Of a stretch of 64,000 nucleotides of DNA, positions 1 through 11,967 are shown in pieces. Below the pieces are notes generated by a model. The model saw only the letters and a program-made list of their open reading frames with translations. It ran no database searches and was not told where the DNA came from. Made by a program: the position numbers and the translations under genes. The DNA comes from Hysterium pulicare CBS 123377 (taxonomy: Eukaryota; Ascomycota; Dothideomycetes; Hysteriales; Hysteriaceae). Within the stretch, counting starts at the first letter, position 1. Each line of letters begins with the position of its first letter. The stretch is taken from contig AJFK01000311.1 in NCBI GenBank assembly GCA_000467715.1, positions 124,001 to 188,000 of the forward strand. Direction: 5' to 3'.

Positions 1-384
1 CTCCGTGAACAAACATCTTGCTTCGAGAAACACAGTTCCGGACTCTTCTCTATGACACCAATAACCCACACCTGCAGCGGCGAAGTCTGCCATGCGCATC
101 CGTGTGATGGGTCCTTGCACCTGACCTTACATCCTGCAGATGCCAAGATTGTTCTTGAGAACGGATGGGGTGAGCGACATCCGTTGGCTAAGGGAGGCTG
201 GTTTAGAAGGTTTGTGCCTAAGGAGTTCTGTTTGGTTTATGCACCGAGAGATGAGAAGGAAGTGCAGGTTGTGGTGAGAATCGTTTGTGCGGCGGCTTGG
301 TGGGTGAGTGGAATTCAAGTTGGAGGGGAATATGAGGAGAATGAGAAAGAGAGAGGTATTGGTAAATGGGTCGGTAAGGCTTGA
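1..384 (+). CDS. Luciferase-domain (DUF5519-like) protein, 3' end only
   Basis: The window opens inside this gene. Frame 1 is open from base 1 to the stop at 382-384, giving the last 127 residues. The segment with CDGSLHLTLHPADAKIVLE, then GERHPLA and VPKEFCLVYAPRDEKEVQVV, ending near CAAAWWVSG, looks like the C-terminal part of the fungal luciferase-domain family (DUF5519). That family has conserved His and Trp residues and no established reaction in fungi. The Met at 52 is probably internal, because the frame and family-like sequence continue upstream of it to the window edge. The tail after WVSG is glycine- and glutamate-rich and poorly conserved. The next gene (EMC5) lies convergent to it. 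The family call is from memory of the motif pattern, not a search. Confidence 0.75.
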   Translation, partial: LREQTSCFEKHSSGLFSMTPITHTCSGEVCHAHPCDGSLHLTLHPADAKIVLENGWGERHPLAKGGWFRRFVPKEFCLVYAPRDEKEVQVVVRIVCAAAWWVSGIQVGGEYEENEKERGIGKWVGKA

Positions 385-782
385 GGGGAGGTGGGTAGAT
401 AAGTGGTTTTTAAAAGAATCGTTTTGACGGGAATACCCTATGGGCATGAAGTCCATACAACTAGGACCACATTAACGGGTGAGACTGAGTCAGGAAAGAT
501 ATGTGACATTATGGAGAAAGAATGCTCGATCATGGGCAAGGAAAGGAAATGCGCTGAAGTTAGAATGGCAATTGAAACCGGAATCGTTCAGCCATTAAAC
601 ATTCAAATTGAAGAAAAACATTTCAACGTCCATTGAAAACGATCAATTCATGAATTTATATGATCCACTTGCGTATCCTGAACTGGCATATCATATCAGC
701 CTCTCATCTCAACTAACAGTACAACAACATCCTAGGAAGTACGCAGCATACCTTGCTGTATTGCCACCACCATGCATACCCC
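385..782. other. Intergenic, no gene seen
   Basis: This is the space between two convergent genes (DUF5519 and EMC5). It should hold both 3' UTRs. Short frames here have no family features, and I see no repeat or RNA gene. Confidence 0.6.
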
Positions 783-1336
783 TCAACTCTGTTTGGATCC
801 CTGGCGAACCCAATCCGCAAACTCCTTCCTTTTCCCCTAAATCCTAAAGTCAGTATATCCATCCCTCCCTCCGCACATACTCATCGCAAACTCACCCTAA
901 CATCCCAGAACCCCGTCCTCCCACCCTCAACCAATCCCTGAAACGGATCGCCCTCGCCATTGATCTCCTCCCCCTCTCGCGTCCACGTCCCCTCGCTCTT
1001 CCGTCCCTCCTTCTCAATCTTCCCAGCCCAACTGGCCCATTTAATAGGCTTGAGGTCGCCTGAGCCGAGAACGATGCCTGTCGAGAGGAGCAGGATGGAG
1101 GCGAGTAGTTCGAGGGTCATGTCAGTTGGCGTGGAGGTTTGTGGGTGAAGGGCTGTGTGTTCGTGGGTTGAGTAGACTCTTTGAGTGGTATTAGTTCTTT
1201 AGAAGGGATGGATTGGTTTGGATACTTGAAGCAGAGAGGAGCTCGGGATAAAGAAATAAGGGTAGGGTATGGGGACATACGCGTGTGACAGGAGGATGAG
1301 GCCGAGGCCGTTGAGAGCTGTTGCTAGGAATGGCAT
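783..1336 (-). CDS. EMC5: ER membrane protein complex subunit 5 (EMC5/MMgT family)
   Basis: Three exons on the minus strand: 1336-1281, 1178-896 and 836-783, 130 residues. EMC5 is a two-helix subunit of the ER membrane complex, which inserts tail-anchored and multi-pass proteins. The first helix (MPFLATALNGLGLILLSHA) is followed by VYSTHEHTAL, the family's 'LxHxxxSxxxH' signature. The second helix (LELLASILLLSTGIVLG) is followed by GDLKPI. The C-terminus reads GFWDVR then GKRKEFADWVRQGSK, which resembles the FVDVxxKRKxxxxWA end of yeast Emc5. The last exon is only 54 nt and is needed to reach this ending; reading through its intron stops early at 881. Introns start GTATGT and GTGAGT. The acceptor before VYSTHEH follows CTCAAAG, chosen because it restores frame and the conserved block. 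A fungal EMC5 of about 110-140 residues is normal. Confidence 0.85.
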
Positions 1337-1804
1337 TTCGTGGCAGGGGAAAAGGGATGGACGGTCGAGTTACATGTGTCGAAGCACTTCCCAGAGGTGC
1401 GGACTTCGGCGTGGAAACGATAGCTTTGGTGAAAGTTAAGGTGCGGGATGAGCCGAGCACGTGGAGATTATTCGGTTGTGGCTGGTACTGTGGCTGATAA
1501 CTTGGGGTAGCGGTCCCAACTAATCCCATGATTTCACTCATCATGTAGTTCGCACTAAGATATTTGGCATTTTTGATTGATTCTTCCAAGGAAAAACGGT
1601 ATAGGTACAATAGAATAAGCTTGATCCTTGATCATGCATCTAATAAAGAAGACTGCGGTCAAAACAAGTGGTATCCTTGATCATCCAGAACTGATTCAAT
1701 CATTACCCCAAGACAATACTATGAATGAAGTTTTATCGCGATCGCACAGGCGGAGCCTCCAACGCCGACCCAAGTGATGGCAAACAGATTAGGGAATGAT
1801 TGAA
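1337..1804. other. Intergenic: EMC5 promoter and ammonium-transporter 3' region
   Basis: Both neighbours are on the minus strand, so this holds the EMC5 promoter and the 3' UTR of the ammonium transporter. No further gene or repeat seen. Confidence 0.6.
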
Positions 1805-3590
1805 TTAAGCTCGTTGTGCCCATTCAGCAAGTTGACCCGATGAGTCGACAGAGTCATGGTTCTTCTCATGACCATGCAGGGCATGATGGTTGAGCGACTC
1901 ATTTGACATGTCCTCATCATCGTCCGGAAGCTTGACATCGCGAGTGAGCTCAACGTAATCGTACTAGATGGAGGTCAGTCAATGGAGATTCAAGGCTTCC
2001 GACAAGGTGAAAACTCACAGCAAATTCTCCGATTTCGACATCATCGATACCGAGGATCTCCTCCTCTTCGGTGGCGCGAAGCTTTAGGATAGGAAGGAAC
2101 TTGCCAATACCGTCCAGGCAACCCAAAATGATGCAGGTTCCAACGAAGGAATAGGCTCCCCCAGAGACGGAATCGGCAAGCTGGTAACCTAGCTGAATCC
2201 AGTGGTGGTTCAACCAGCCACCTTCGATAATGGTGAAGCCATCCAAATGCGCAATGTAGTCCCTAGAAAACAGCACATCAGCAAGTGACATCCCAGATCG
2301 GTTCATCATAATTAACTTACGCAGCGAAGAATCCAGTGCAGATATTGCCAATGAGACCACCAACAGCATGAACAGCGAATATATCAAGAGCATCGTCGCA
2401 CCGGAGGAAGTACTTCAACTTCGTGGCATAGTTGCATGCGATACCACCGGTGACACCATACACAACAGCGGACCAAGCAGGCACGTAGCCAGAGCCTGGG
2501 GTGATAGCCACGAGCCCGGCAATGACACCAGAGCAGAAACCGACTGTCGACCATTTGCGTTCCAATCTGTAGTCAACTAAACACCAAGTAACCCCACCAA
2601 CGCAAGCTGCAAGGTTGGTAACCATGGCGGCCATTACAGCGCGAAGGTTCGCAGAAAGAGCTGATCCAGCATTGAAGCCAAACCATCCAACCCAGAGGAA
2701 GACAGTGCCGATGACGATGTGAGTGACGTTGTGGGGCCGGTAGTTGAGTTCTTGCGTTCCATGACCCCTCCTCTTCCCGAGCATATACGAATAGGCTAAG
2801 GCTGCGCAGCCCGATGAAATATGGACAGGAGTTCCACCAGCAAAATCCAAGCCGCCCATTTTGAAGACCCAGCCTTTGGGATTCCATGTCCAGCATGCGA
2901 TGGGGTCGTAGATGACAGTTGACCAGACAAACATGTAGATAATGCAAGGCAACATCCTACCTCGCTCAGCCACGGCACCAACGGCCAAAGCGACGCTTTT
3001 CAAGGTTAGATACGTTAGAGTTTTCCTGCCATGTCAGAGTGACTTACGTGATAGCGGCGAACATGCCCTGGTACACACAGAAAAGCAAGTCAGGAATGCG
3101 AGGGCTACCGACGGATGGTGCAGCAAGCACGTCTTTCAGGCCGAAGTTATCCAGAGCTCCAATGTATTTCCCGGCCTTGTGGGAGAAAGTCAAGGAGTAC
3201 CCCCAGAAGAACCATTGAAAGGAAACGACCGCGGTAGCCATGACAGAAAGCCATAGCAGGGACAAGGCTGACTTCCGTCGAGCCAAACCAGAGTAGAAGA
3301 AGCTATGAAAGTGGTCAGATGTGATGAGAAGCTTGAAAGATGACAACCTGGCTTACCCTACACCAGGAATCATAAGAAGAACCAGTGCGGTTGAGGTGAT
3401 CATCCAAGCGATATCGCCGGGCTGGGTAAATTAGCGCAAAACCCAACTGCACGATGTTCGGAGGACAACCTACGTCGTAAAAAACGTTCAAGTCATACAA
3501 CAATGAATCACCTCCTGTGGCCATGGTGGTGTTTTTGAAAGCCTCCAACGGCGTGGTGACATCCGCGCCTGCGAGTGTTGGATTGGCCAT
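1805..3590 (-). CDS. Ammonium transporter, Amt/Mep family, twin-His pore
   Basis: Six minus-strand exons: 3590-3474, 3421-3357, 3302-3048, 2995-2321, 2262-2019 and 1963-1805, 504 residues. All five introns are 51-58 nt GT..AG and join in phase. Amt/Mep proteins are trimeric plasma-membrane channels that import ammonium. Family landmarks in order: DPGDIAWMITSTALVLLM, GVGFFYSGLARRKSALSL, FQWFFWGYSL, AAITVALAVGAVAERGRM, GGLDFAGGTPVHISSG with pore His204, WVGWFGFNAGSAL, and FAVHAVGGLIGNICTGFFA with His355. Both pore histidines are present, as in Mep2-type proteins; Mep1/3-type proteins carry Glu at the first site. The cytosolic tail carries an EEEEILGIDDVEIGEFAYDYVEL segment and ends in an acidic, His-rich stretch. 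CGATAA/TTATCG boxes, candidate GATA-factor sites, lie upstream at 3994, 4297 and 4537; nitrogen control through them is inference. Confidence 0.95.
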
Positions 3591-5540
3591 CTTGCGGAGC
3601 GTGTGCTAATATCTAGTCTAGTATACAGCGAGGGCTTATGCAAATGCTATGCGGAGGGACCCGTAAATCGAGAGAACGTTGCTCCGGCGTACGAAAGGAG
3701 ACGATGGAGATGCTTGTAAGGAAAGAGTAACTAGAAGGAGTGGACGAAGTGTGAAGTGGAGAAAAGCACGAGGCTGAGTCCGCTCTTCACATCCAGGATT
3801 TCCGTGGGTCTCTTCCTTGGCGACGGCCGGATTTCACGCTCTGGGGGGAGCAGTGAAGCTTGGGAATGCGATGGGGTTTGGGAGGAGAAGATCTTCACGC
3901 AAGGGCGCTGGGAAGACTGGCACAAGGACAGTTTATACAAGGTGACATAAACGAGCAGAAGTGGATCCAAAGATACAAGCCTGGGGGCTCTGTCGATAAT
4001 TTAAAGGGCGGACATTGCATCGCTACTTGTTTCCCAGCAGCGCGCGCAGAGTCCCGGACCGGTAGGCTGCACCAGCTCGAAGAACCTCCAGGATTTCAGC
4101 AGCCACGCAGTGGGGTGCGAGATACGTCCCGCGCTACAGCCAATACGGGCCGCCGTGTGGTTCGGAAGGCCGCCTTTTGTCACGCAGGGTAGACGCCATC
4201 TGGAGGGCGGGACTGGGCGGAGCTTAGGGTGTCTCGGTTGTCGAACCACGCCCGTGGGATGACCATCATAAACTGGCCAGCGCGGTGGCACCACGGTTAT
4301 CGTCCTTTTGGCCTTGCACGCCCACGGACGTCGTGCTCCAGATCGTCCGAAGGCTGCCGTCCCTCCGATCATTGTGTGAAGCGCGTCAGGGGCATCGCTC
4401 GAGAGCTAGATGGGTTTTGATGCGATTTAGTCATGTATCTTCACGGCGACGAGGTGGTTCATGCAAAGGCCGCGTCTGCCATTATTGCCCTCCGGCTGGC
4501 CCTATCAACGGCCTTTGGACATAGCATTTCGTTTTCTTATCGGCGCTCAGACTCCGCCAAGCCCTTGGCACTGTACAAGCCTTGACGCCCTTGCGTGAAT
4601 TCGCCCTTAGCGCTGATGCCGCTCCAACTGGCTCCTCGACCCTGTGGCCTCCGTCTGGACGCTGCAAAGTGACAGGCTGCGCTCCACCAAACGGCACTCT
4701 ATCCTTTACTTGTTCTGAGTGAGCTTCGAATCAGACATCAGAAACGCATTTCTGAGCATCTCTCCAAGATCCGTTCGTCTCACAACTGCTTGTGCTCTGC
4801 CTTCTTTTCCGCCATCTCATTAACTTGTTACAGCATCGTCTCCCTGAGGCTCCTGGAAAATTCTAGTTCCCGCCGACGGCGTACTTTTATCTCGTCTCCC
4901 ACTCATTACCATTAAGCCTGCTAAATCCTTCATCCCACATCCCGCATTCACGAGACGACCCTGAGAATCGGTCAAAAAACTCCAACAAGATATGTTTCTC
5001 CATCGGTGCCTGGGCTTTGTGGCCCCCGATCCAGCTGCAGGAGAACCTTGAGAGACAGTCTCTTGGGACTCCAGAACCTTGCCCGTGGCACCCAACATGC
5101 CCAGCTTGCTTTTTCGCCTGCTCAAAACCCCTGCGCATATCCATTTCACCCACTAACAAGTAGAAAGCCCTTTGATTTTTGTCAATTAATGTCAATAATT
5201 CCTCCTGGTGCCTTAACGGTCTTTTTTCCCACCTTGGGATATCAGTAAATGTCGATCGCTCATTCGCCACAGAACCTGGGTGAGCGAGGGCATGGAAACG
5301 ATGCATCCCATATGCCCTAATTGGCCGCAATCAACGAAGACGAGGACGAAAGCAAAACAATAGGAACCCACTGAATGATATGGCACAACACTAACTTCTT
5401 TTACTCGGTACCACAACCGGCCACTCTCAATTTCTTGCACGTTCGATGTCCTCACGGTCCCACGAACGGCGTGGCTTGGGGTCCGTGACATGGCCAGGGA
5501 CCAAGAGGTTGGGAAATAGCTCAGCTCCTGCAGTACCCCA

Positions 5541-5565
5541 ATCACTGCATGATCATTGCAGTGAT
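5541..5565. repeat. Perfect 9-bp inverted repeat with 7-nt palindromic-centred loop
   Basis: ATCACTGCA at 5541-5549 is the exact reverse complement of TGCAGTGAT at 5557-5565. The 7-nt spacer (TGATCAT) contains the palindrome TGATCA. It could form a stem-loop in RNA or serve as a dyad protein-binding site. Its position in the long 5' region of the MAPKKK gene is seen; any function is unknown. Confidence 0.6.
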
Positions 5566-6040
5566 AGCTCTATTTTATTGACCCATTTGATTTTATCTGC
5601 AGAAGCCACACCGTCGAGATCGTCAACTTGGTGTCATGGTCTATCAACGCCAATGTAGCATCATTTTCACGCCGACCGTCAATTCCGTTGCGGGGAGAAG
5701 AGTACGTCAAACGTCCTAACGCCTCGCCGCGACGTTGAAATTGTCTTGTATCACAGCGTTGAGAGTGCTCGTGGCCTTCGGCTTGTTGCAGAATGCCAGT
5801 GACCCTGTTCAGTCTTCGCTAATTGAACGTACAACGTCGACATTGTTTGCTCATCTTCGTACTTGTGCTCCCGATCACCATGAACACGGATTGTGGGCCC
5901 CAGGAGCGCATCAGTCCGCGACTTTGCGGCATTACTCTCGAATTGACTTCCATTTTATACCCGTACCATTCGTCAAATCGTTACATTCCGAGGCATCGAT
6001 CTGTAACGAGATGTTTTAAACGTGACCGGAAGTCAACATG

Positions 6041-6160
6041 CAATGAACTAAGCGTTCATTGAATTCCTGCTTCCAGCCAGAAAGCGACGGGGAATCTCCT
6101 CGCTTCCGGGTGTCTCACACAATGGAATGTGAGACAATGCTACGATAACCTCTCATTGTT
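6041..6160. repeat. Cluster of short inverted repeats
   Basis: Four stem-capable pairs follow one another. CAATGAAC (6041-6048) pairs with GTTCATTG (6054-6061). A 7-of-8 match joins GAAAGCGA near 6080 to TCGCTTCC near 6100. GTCTCACA (6112-6119) pairs with TGTGAGAC (6128-6135). ACAATG near 6134 pairs with CATTGT near 6155. This spacing is denser than the surrounding sequence shows. It may be part of a structured leader or a small RNA, but no known RNA family was recognised. Confidence 0.4.
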
Positions 6161-7119
6161 ACCTTGTTAGATGAAGGGAGATTGAAGCGGCAGGCTCGAA
6201 GTAGAAGGTAGAATTGAGTCTTTTAATTTACGACCTTACTTCTGTTGGAGTGGAAGGTATCAGTGTTGAATGCGTTTGAGAGTTAAGAGGTGTTGCGGAT
6301 GAAGAACAAAACGGGAAGGTTACTATATAGCCCAATACAGATTACAGAAGGGAAGTACCCAGACATCCCCTCCAAAAAAGACTTTGACTAGTAGAGAGAG
6401 GGTCCTCGGGGGCTTCCCCTCTTTGCGTTCTTTTCAGCATGTTCAGATAATCTTAGACGTCGATCTAAAATAAGTAACACGTGACTTTGGTTGGACGAAC
6501 TGTACCTCTGCCTACTCCTGAAAAGCCAGAAAAGCTCCTTCAATCCCCTATATTTCTACCGAGGTATCTTCTTAGAGACTTGTGGGATCCCGTTCCTCCA
6601 TACATCGCTAATACCTACGAGTAAGGTGATGGATTCGTGGCATCGTGGTGGGTGGTATATTGCCGAAGTGAGAAACATGTTATCCGAGCGTTCAATCAAC
6701 CCTGAACAGTCTTGATCGTTGTCTCGGACGAAAACATGATGGAATTGATCCAGGCAAGCCAGTGAAGACTACATGGTATACGAAGCACCGTGGTAGTAAT
6801 AAACCTATTCGACGCATGGTGAGGTGAAAGAGACGCAAACCAGATATTCCCTCTAATTTCCGACGGCGTCCATCTCCAAGCGGTGGCAAAACACGACTGG
6901 GAATCGGCAAGAGGTAAGCGCGAAACCAGGGCAAGAGAAGTAAAAGCCTCATTACAAATCCACTGGTAACAACATTCTTTTCTGCGCTTTTGCAGCAACA
7001 CTTTCCTGTTTATCCTGCGTCGAAGTTGGCACAGCCACGGCTAACCTCGTCCTCCCGCTGATCGGCTGGAGCTTGCCGATCCTGCCTCGACAGAGCAAAA
7101 GCGCGAGCACGTCGCCGTC

Positions 7120-10100
7120 ATGAGCCACGATCCCTCTCCTCGAGGTGTTCGCTTTAGCATGGACGAGAATGCCTTTGTCAACGAGCACGCCCAGCTGAAC
7201 AAGCCCGTGGTCATGAATGCCCCGGAGATGCCACGCCAGGACTCGTCTGGCTCAGCTTCCTCTGGCGAATCTGACCACGATGGCCCTCTTGGCCCGCGAC
7301 ACGGCTCGCCCGACGATACTGAAGGCCAATATCAGTTTGCTCCTCCTGTCTCCACCGCACCCCTCGATGATGTTCCGCCCATGGGTGCTGTTGCAGGCTA
7401 TGGCTGGAATCCGACCGCATCTCTTCGATCCAGAGGATCAGGCATGGGACCAAATGGCTTTGAGAATCCTCCGCCCATTCAGACAAACGGAATGAGCAAC
7501 GGACGAGCTCAGAGACCCAGCGCAGTGAGGACACCTTCAAACGCGTATGCACCTGTGAGGCGCCCCGGTCAGTTCTCCTTAAACACGTCTCGCCACCGAA
7601 ACTCATCTACGAACCGCACTCGTCGAAACCCCAACGCAGAATACCGTGCGCAGGAGAAGGCATATGTGCAGAGGATCCGGCAGGAAAATGATCCGGATGA
7701 CTTCTTTACGGAAGTTCGCACGCCAAGTCTAGGGTACAGCACCGACTCGGAAACGGAGGACGAATCGCCGGCTACTGCGGAATACGTGGACAACGATCCA
7801 TACGACCAAGAAACCCTACTATATTATGGCAACGATGATATGCAACCTTCGGTGGAAGAGCTGAAGATACCTGCAAACAGGGAAAGGTTGGAATGGCATT
7901 CCATGCTTGCTAGTGTCTTGACTGGGGACGTCGTTAAGCAGGAAAAGAAAAGGTTAATTGGAAGCACCGAGCCACAAGAGGATAACAGTTTGAAGGCTGA
8001 GATATGGGTGGGCATCAGAGCAAAGGTCTGCGGAAGGTCACTCCAAGGGCAGCGACGAGTAGTCGACGATGGCCGTGCTGGAGCGAAAGCTATCATTGAA
8101 AGCATAATAGCTTTCGAGATCAAGGGAGAAGCCGAAGCTGGCCAAACTGCTGCCGCACAAGTTGAGGAGGTCGTCAAGAAGATTGAGAAATGCGAAAGCT
8201 GGTATCCTACTAGACAAGCATTTGAGGTAGCTCACCCGAGAGTGCTCTCGCAAGCCTACAAAGACAGCTCAGATGCCGTAATCGCTTGGCATAACACGAC
8301 AGAACTTATCAACACGGAATCAGGAATCCTCAAAAAGTGGGTTGGGAATGATGAGCTCGATTTCTCAAAGCCTCGAACCAGATCTGCAAATGACCACCAC
8401 CTAGCGGACGACTCGTCCTTCATTGACCGAATCCTCAAAGAAGATGGGCTGAAATCCCTTCAAGGAAAGAGCAGTCTTCTCGTTGGAGTGAACAAAGTCA
8501 TCAACAAAGCGAAAGCAACACTGATTGCCAACGCAGAAGGGTTCGCAGATCGGCACTTGCCTCCTTACATGGAGGAGCTCTTGACACTCATCAATTTTCC
8601 TTCTCGACTTCTTCAAGAAATCATTCGCACTCGTCTTTCTTATGCGAAGAAGATGAAGGACCCAGCACAACAAGGTGTCATGATGGCGGAACAAATGATA
8701 TCTCAATTTCAGATCCTACTCACTCTTGCAGGCAAAGTCAAAGAGGCTTACACAATCACCTCCAGACCGGAGCCTGGGTGGGATCTACCACCATGCATCG
8801 AGGAAAATTTCGATCTGGTCGTTCTCGATGCGTTGAAGTTTTATTTCAGGATGTTGAATTGGAAACTGTCTGCAAACAAGAATACTTTCAAAGAAGCTGA
8901 GATATTGGAGCAGGAGTGGGAATTCTCGAACAAGCTGGGTCGTCAACTAGAGGGCGGCGACGTAGAGGTTGCGGAACAGTTCAGTTCTCTTACGTCTAAG
9001 TCACTTTCTCGACTCACTTCTCACTTTGAAAAAGAATTGCAACGACGACCAGAGGAGGTTGCAGGAGCTGAAATGGACAAACGATACAAACAGATCTTAG
9101 ATTCCGTCCGTGTTCGGCAGCGAAAGCTCTTCCGATTTTCGAGATTACTGACCCAGCGTTTCGAAAATTGCACCGAATTTAACATCAACATCGATCCAGG
9201 ACAACTCCACGATTTTTATGACACTCTGGTTCTCTCTGGCCATTTTCTGATCGAGACTCAAAGCGGAGGCAATGCTGGCGTCAGCATCATTGGGTCGCCG
9301 GCACTGCAGGACAGACCAAAAGATATCCAGTCTCTACTCACCACCTGCTATCATGCAGAAGACAATCCTGAGGATCCAGCCAATCCATATGTGCTCATAC
9401 TCAAACCGGAAGATCCAATGTACTGGAGTGGGAAAAGAGTCAAGACCGATATCCGAGAGCCCAATCTCGACATCAAAACAAGTCGTTTAAGGCTCGTCGC
9501 TGACGGTTCGCAGCTGAGGCTCGCTAATGCCAATGCTGCTTTCATGCAAGCAATCGGCATGGATCTAAACAAGCTGGTTGAGCAGAGGGCTAATCTTCCT
9601 CGTGTTAACCAGGAACTACAAAAGATCAAGAAGACCGCGTACAAACTATCCAATACAATCATGGATAGCGTGGAGATGATAAGGAAACAGACTGAGGGAC
9701 TGGAGTGTCAAGACCTCATCCAAACTTGCTTTGCTTTTGCTACCGAATTCGGCCAACGATCGGTCTACTATATGGACTACAATCGACGTGCTCTGAATAA
9801 TTTGAAACTGACTAGACTTGCGCTGGACTGGGTAAGCTTTATTTGCGATGATTGCGTGGCTTCGGATCGCAAGACTTTTCGATGGACGGTCGTCGCGCTG
9901 GAGTTTGCAATGATGATGACTCGTGGCCAGAACATTCTTTCAATCAGCGAGCAAGAATATTCCAAACTACGTTTGAAAGTGGCAGGGTGCATGTCACTGC
10001 TTATTTCCCATTTCGACATCATGGGCGCAAGGTCGACTATTGCCGCTCAAGCCGAGAAACAACGCATCGATGCCATGTTGGGTAAATTGAAACAAGACCC

Positions 10101-11279
10101 TAGAAACATAAAGGACGATGAAGAGTCGATCAGATTGACGCAAGCACAATGGGTAGCTCAGCTGAGCGAGATCGATGCTTTCAGGAAAGAGAAAGAGGCA
10201 GAGCGACAGGCACTTGGAAGAGTGCTGGAAGACTCCAACGAGGCTGATCGAGCACTGACGTATCTCTCATCGTCTGCCACGAATGTCACTCTACGATGGC
10301 AGCAAGGCCAATTTGTTGGAGGCGGCACCTTTGGATCGGTCTATGCTGCCATGAATTTGGACTCAGGACATATGATGGCTGTTAAAGAGATCCGTCTTCA
10401 AGATCCTCAACTCATTCCCACCATTGTCTCTCAAATCCGAGATGAGATGGGCGTTTTACAGGTTCTTGATCATCCAAACATTGTCTCATACTACGGGATT
10501 GAGCCACACAGGGATAAGGTGTATATTTTCATGGAGTACTGTTCAGGAGGATCATTGGCAGGGCTTCTGGAGCATGGGAGAATCGAGGATGAAACAGTCA
10601 TAATGGTTTATGCCTTACAAATGTTGGAGGGCTTAGCATATCTGCACGAGAGCGGTGTTGTTCATCGTGACATCAAGCCTGAAAGTGAGTACTCTTTAAT
10701 AATGAGGTAGACATCCACTAACTCTTTGCAGACATCTTGTTAGACCACAACGGAGTCATCAAATTCGTTGACTTTGGCGCCGCCAAGGTTATTGCACGAC
10801 AAGGAAAGACACTCGCCGCAGAACATGCCGCTACTCGCCAAGGCCGACAGAAATCAATGACGGGGACTCCAATGTACATGTCACCGGAAGTAATCCGCGG
10901 ACAAAATATGGGGCGCCTCGGTGCTGTCGACATATGGTCTCTCGGCTGCGTCATCCTCGAGATGGCCACCGGAAGACGACCCTGGGCAAGCTTAGACAAC
11001 GAATGGGCCATCATGTATAACATCGCACAAGGCAATCCTCCGCAAATGCCCACTAAGGACCAACTCAGCGAACAAGGCCTCGACTTTTTGGATAAGTGCT
11101 TCGAGCGGGATGCATCAACTCGCGCATCGGCTGTAGAACTCCTTCAGCATGACTGGATAATGGCACTTCGCGCACAATTGTCGTTGGAACCACAGACACC
11201 CCAAACGCCGCTTAGCGAATCATCTAGTAATTCAGGTAGTGCGCAATCCTCCCGGCAAAACTCGGCTATCTATGGATAG
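7120..11279 (+). CDS. SSK2: MAPKKK of the HOG osmostress pathway (Ssk2/Ssk22/SskB type)
   Basis: Two exons, 7120-10684 and 10732-11279, 1370 residues, which is normal for SskB. The kinase acts between the Ssk1 response regulator and the Pbs2 MAPKK in osmotic and oxidative stress signalling. The first 1050 residues are a low-complexity N-terminus plus the long conserved Ssk2 regulatory region (for example EELLTLINFPSRLLQEIIRT and SVYYMDYNRRALNNLKLT). The C-terminal kinase domain spans about 1060-1330: glycine loop GGGTFGSVY near 1067, catalytic Lys1089 in MAVKEIRL, HRDIKPEN with Asp1184, DFG at 1202-1204, and GTPMYMSPEVI in the activation segment. The single 47-nt intron splits the Asn codon of HRDIKPEN. 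The tail after the kinase is short and Ser/Gln-rich. The start at 7120 opens MSHDPSPRGVRFSMDENAF, and no better upstream Met is seen. Confidence 0.95.
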
Positions 11280-11967
11280 ATGGTATCCTTATTCATCCAT
11301 CGTCTCCTCAAAGCTACTGTCTGCTAACCTTTCTTTTCATGGTCAGGTCTGAGCCCTCGGGCTGGAGTCGCACATGCTCTCTCACTCCCTTAATTTCCCA
11401 CACCTCCTGCATGTATCCATACCCTTGCTCTAAATTGAGAGTGTTTTCTACCTGCATATTATTCGGTCGCTTTTTGGGAGGCGCTGTTGACCCGGCCTCG
11501 TTCGGGAAAGTGTCTTCTTGCATTTAGCGGCGGCGTTCTTCCTTGGGGTTTTTGTATGGATTTCTATATGGTTCAAGCAAGCACATATGATATCCTTTTT
11601 GTAGTTAACTTTTCTCTTGGGCACGTATTCTTAAGCACGTGTGCAAATGATAGCAACGATTTGACTCGGTTCCAAACGGGTCTAGAGACTTTATTCATCT
11701 TTAGCGATGCTTGTGATGTTTATCAGATGCCTAGGTGATCATAATAGGATTTGGTTGCCAGGCTTAGGAGGTCAAATCATCGCACATGTTAGTGCCAATC
11801 ACAATTCGTATTCCGAACTAGTCACATAAAAACCCAGATCAGAGTCATAGATCAAGCATTGAATTACCAGCAGTTCATGTCTTCCACTGCCCATTCATTC
11901 ATCAGTGAACCCAAGACCCAAGATGATCCATCCGTCCAAACCTATGTACTACACAAAAGAGCGAACG
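11280..11967. other. Intergenic between convergent genes
   Basis: This holds the 3' regions of the MAPKKK (plus strand) and the following minus-strand gene. AT-rich stretches suit polyadenylation. No gene, repeat or RNA recognised. Confidence 0.6.

Larger units (their letters stand above)
3591..7119. other. 3.5 kb divergent intergenic block without a recognisable gene
   Basis: This lies between the divergently transcribed ammonium transporter and the SskB-type MAPKKK. Frames longer than 90 codons exist on both strands (for example minus 5330-4887), but none shows family motifs, and several open only at non-ATG codons. It should contain both promoters and perhaps a long 5' leader for the kinase. 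Features visible are GATA-type boxes near the transporter, CCCCT boxes near 6369 and 6416, and several inverted repeats (listed separately). No transposon ends or coding remnants were recognised. Confidence 0.55.

Noticed and set aside
5735-6019. Plus-strand frame resembling a small secreted protein
   Set aside because: It opens at TTG, has no ATG before the hydrophobic segment, and no splice site was found to supply one.
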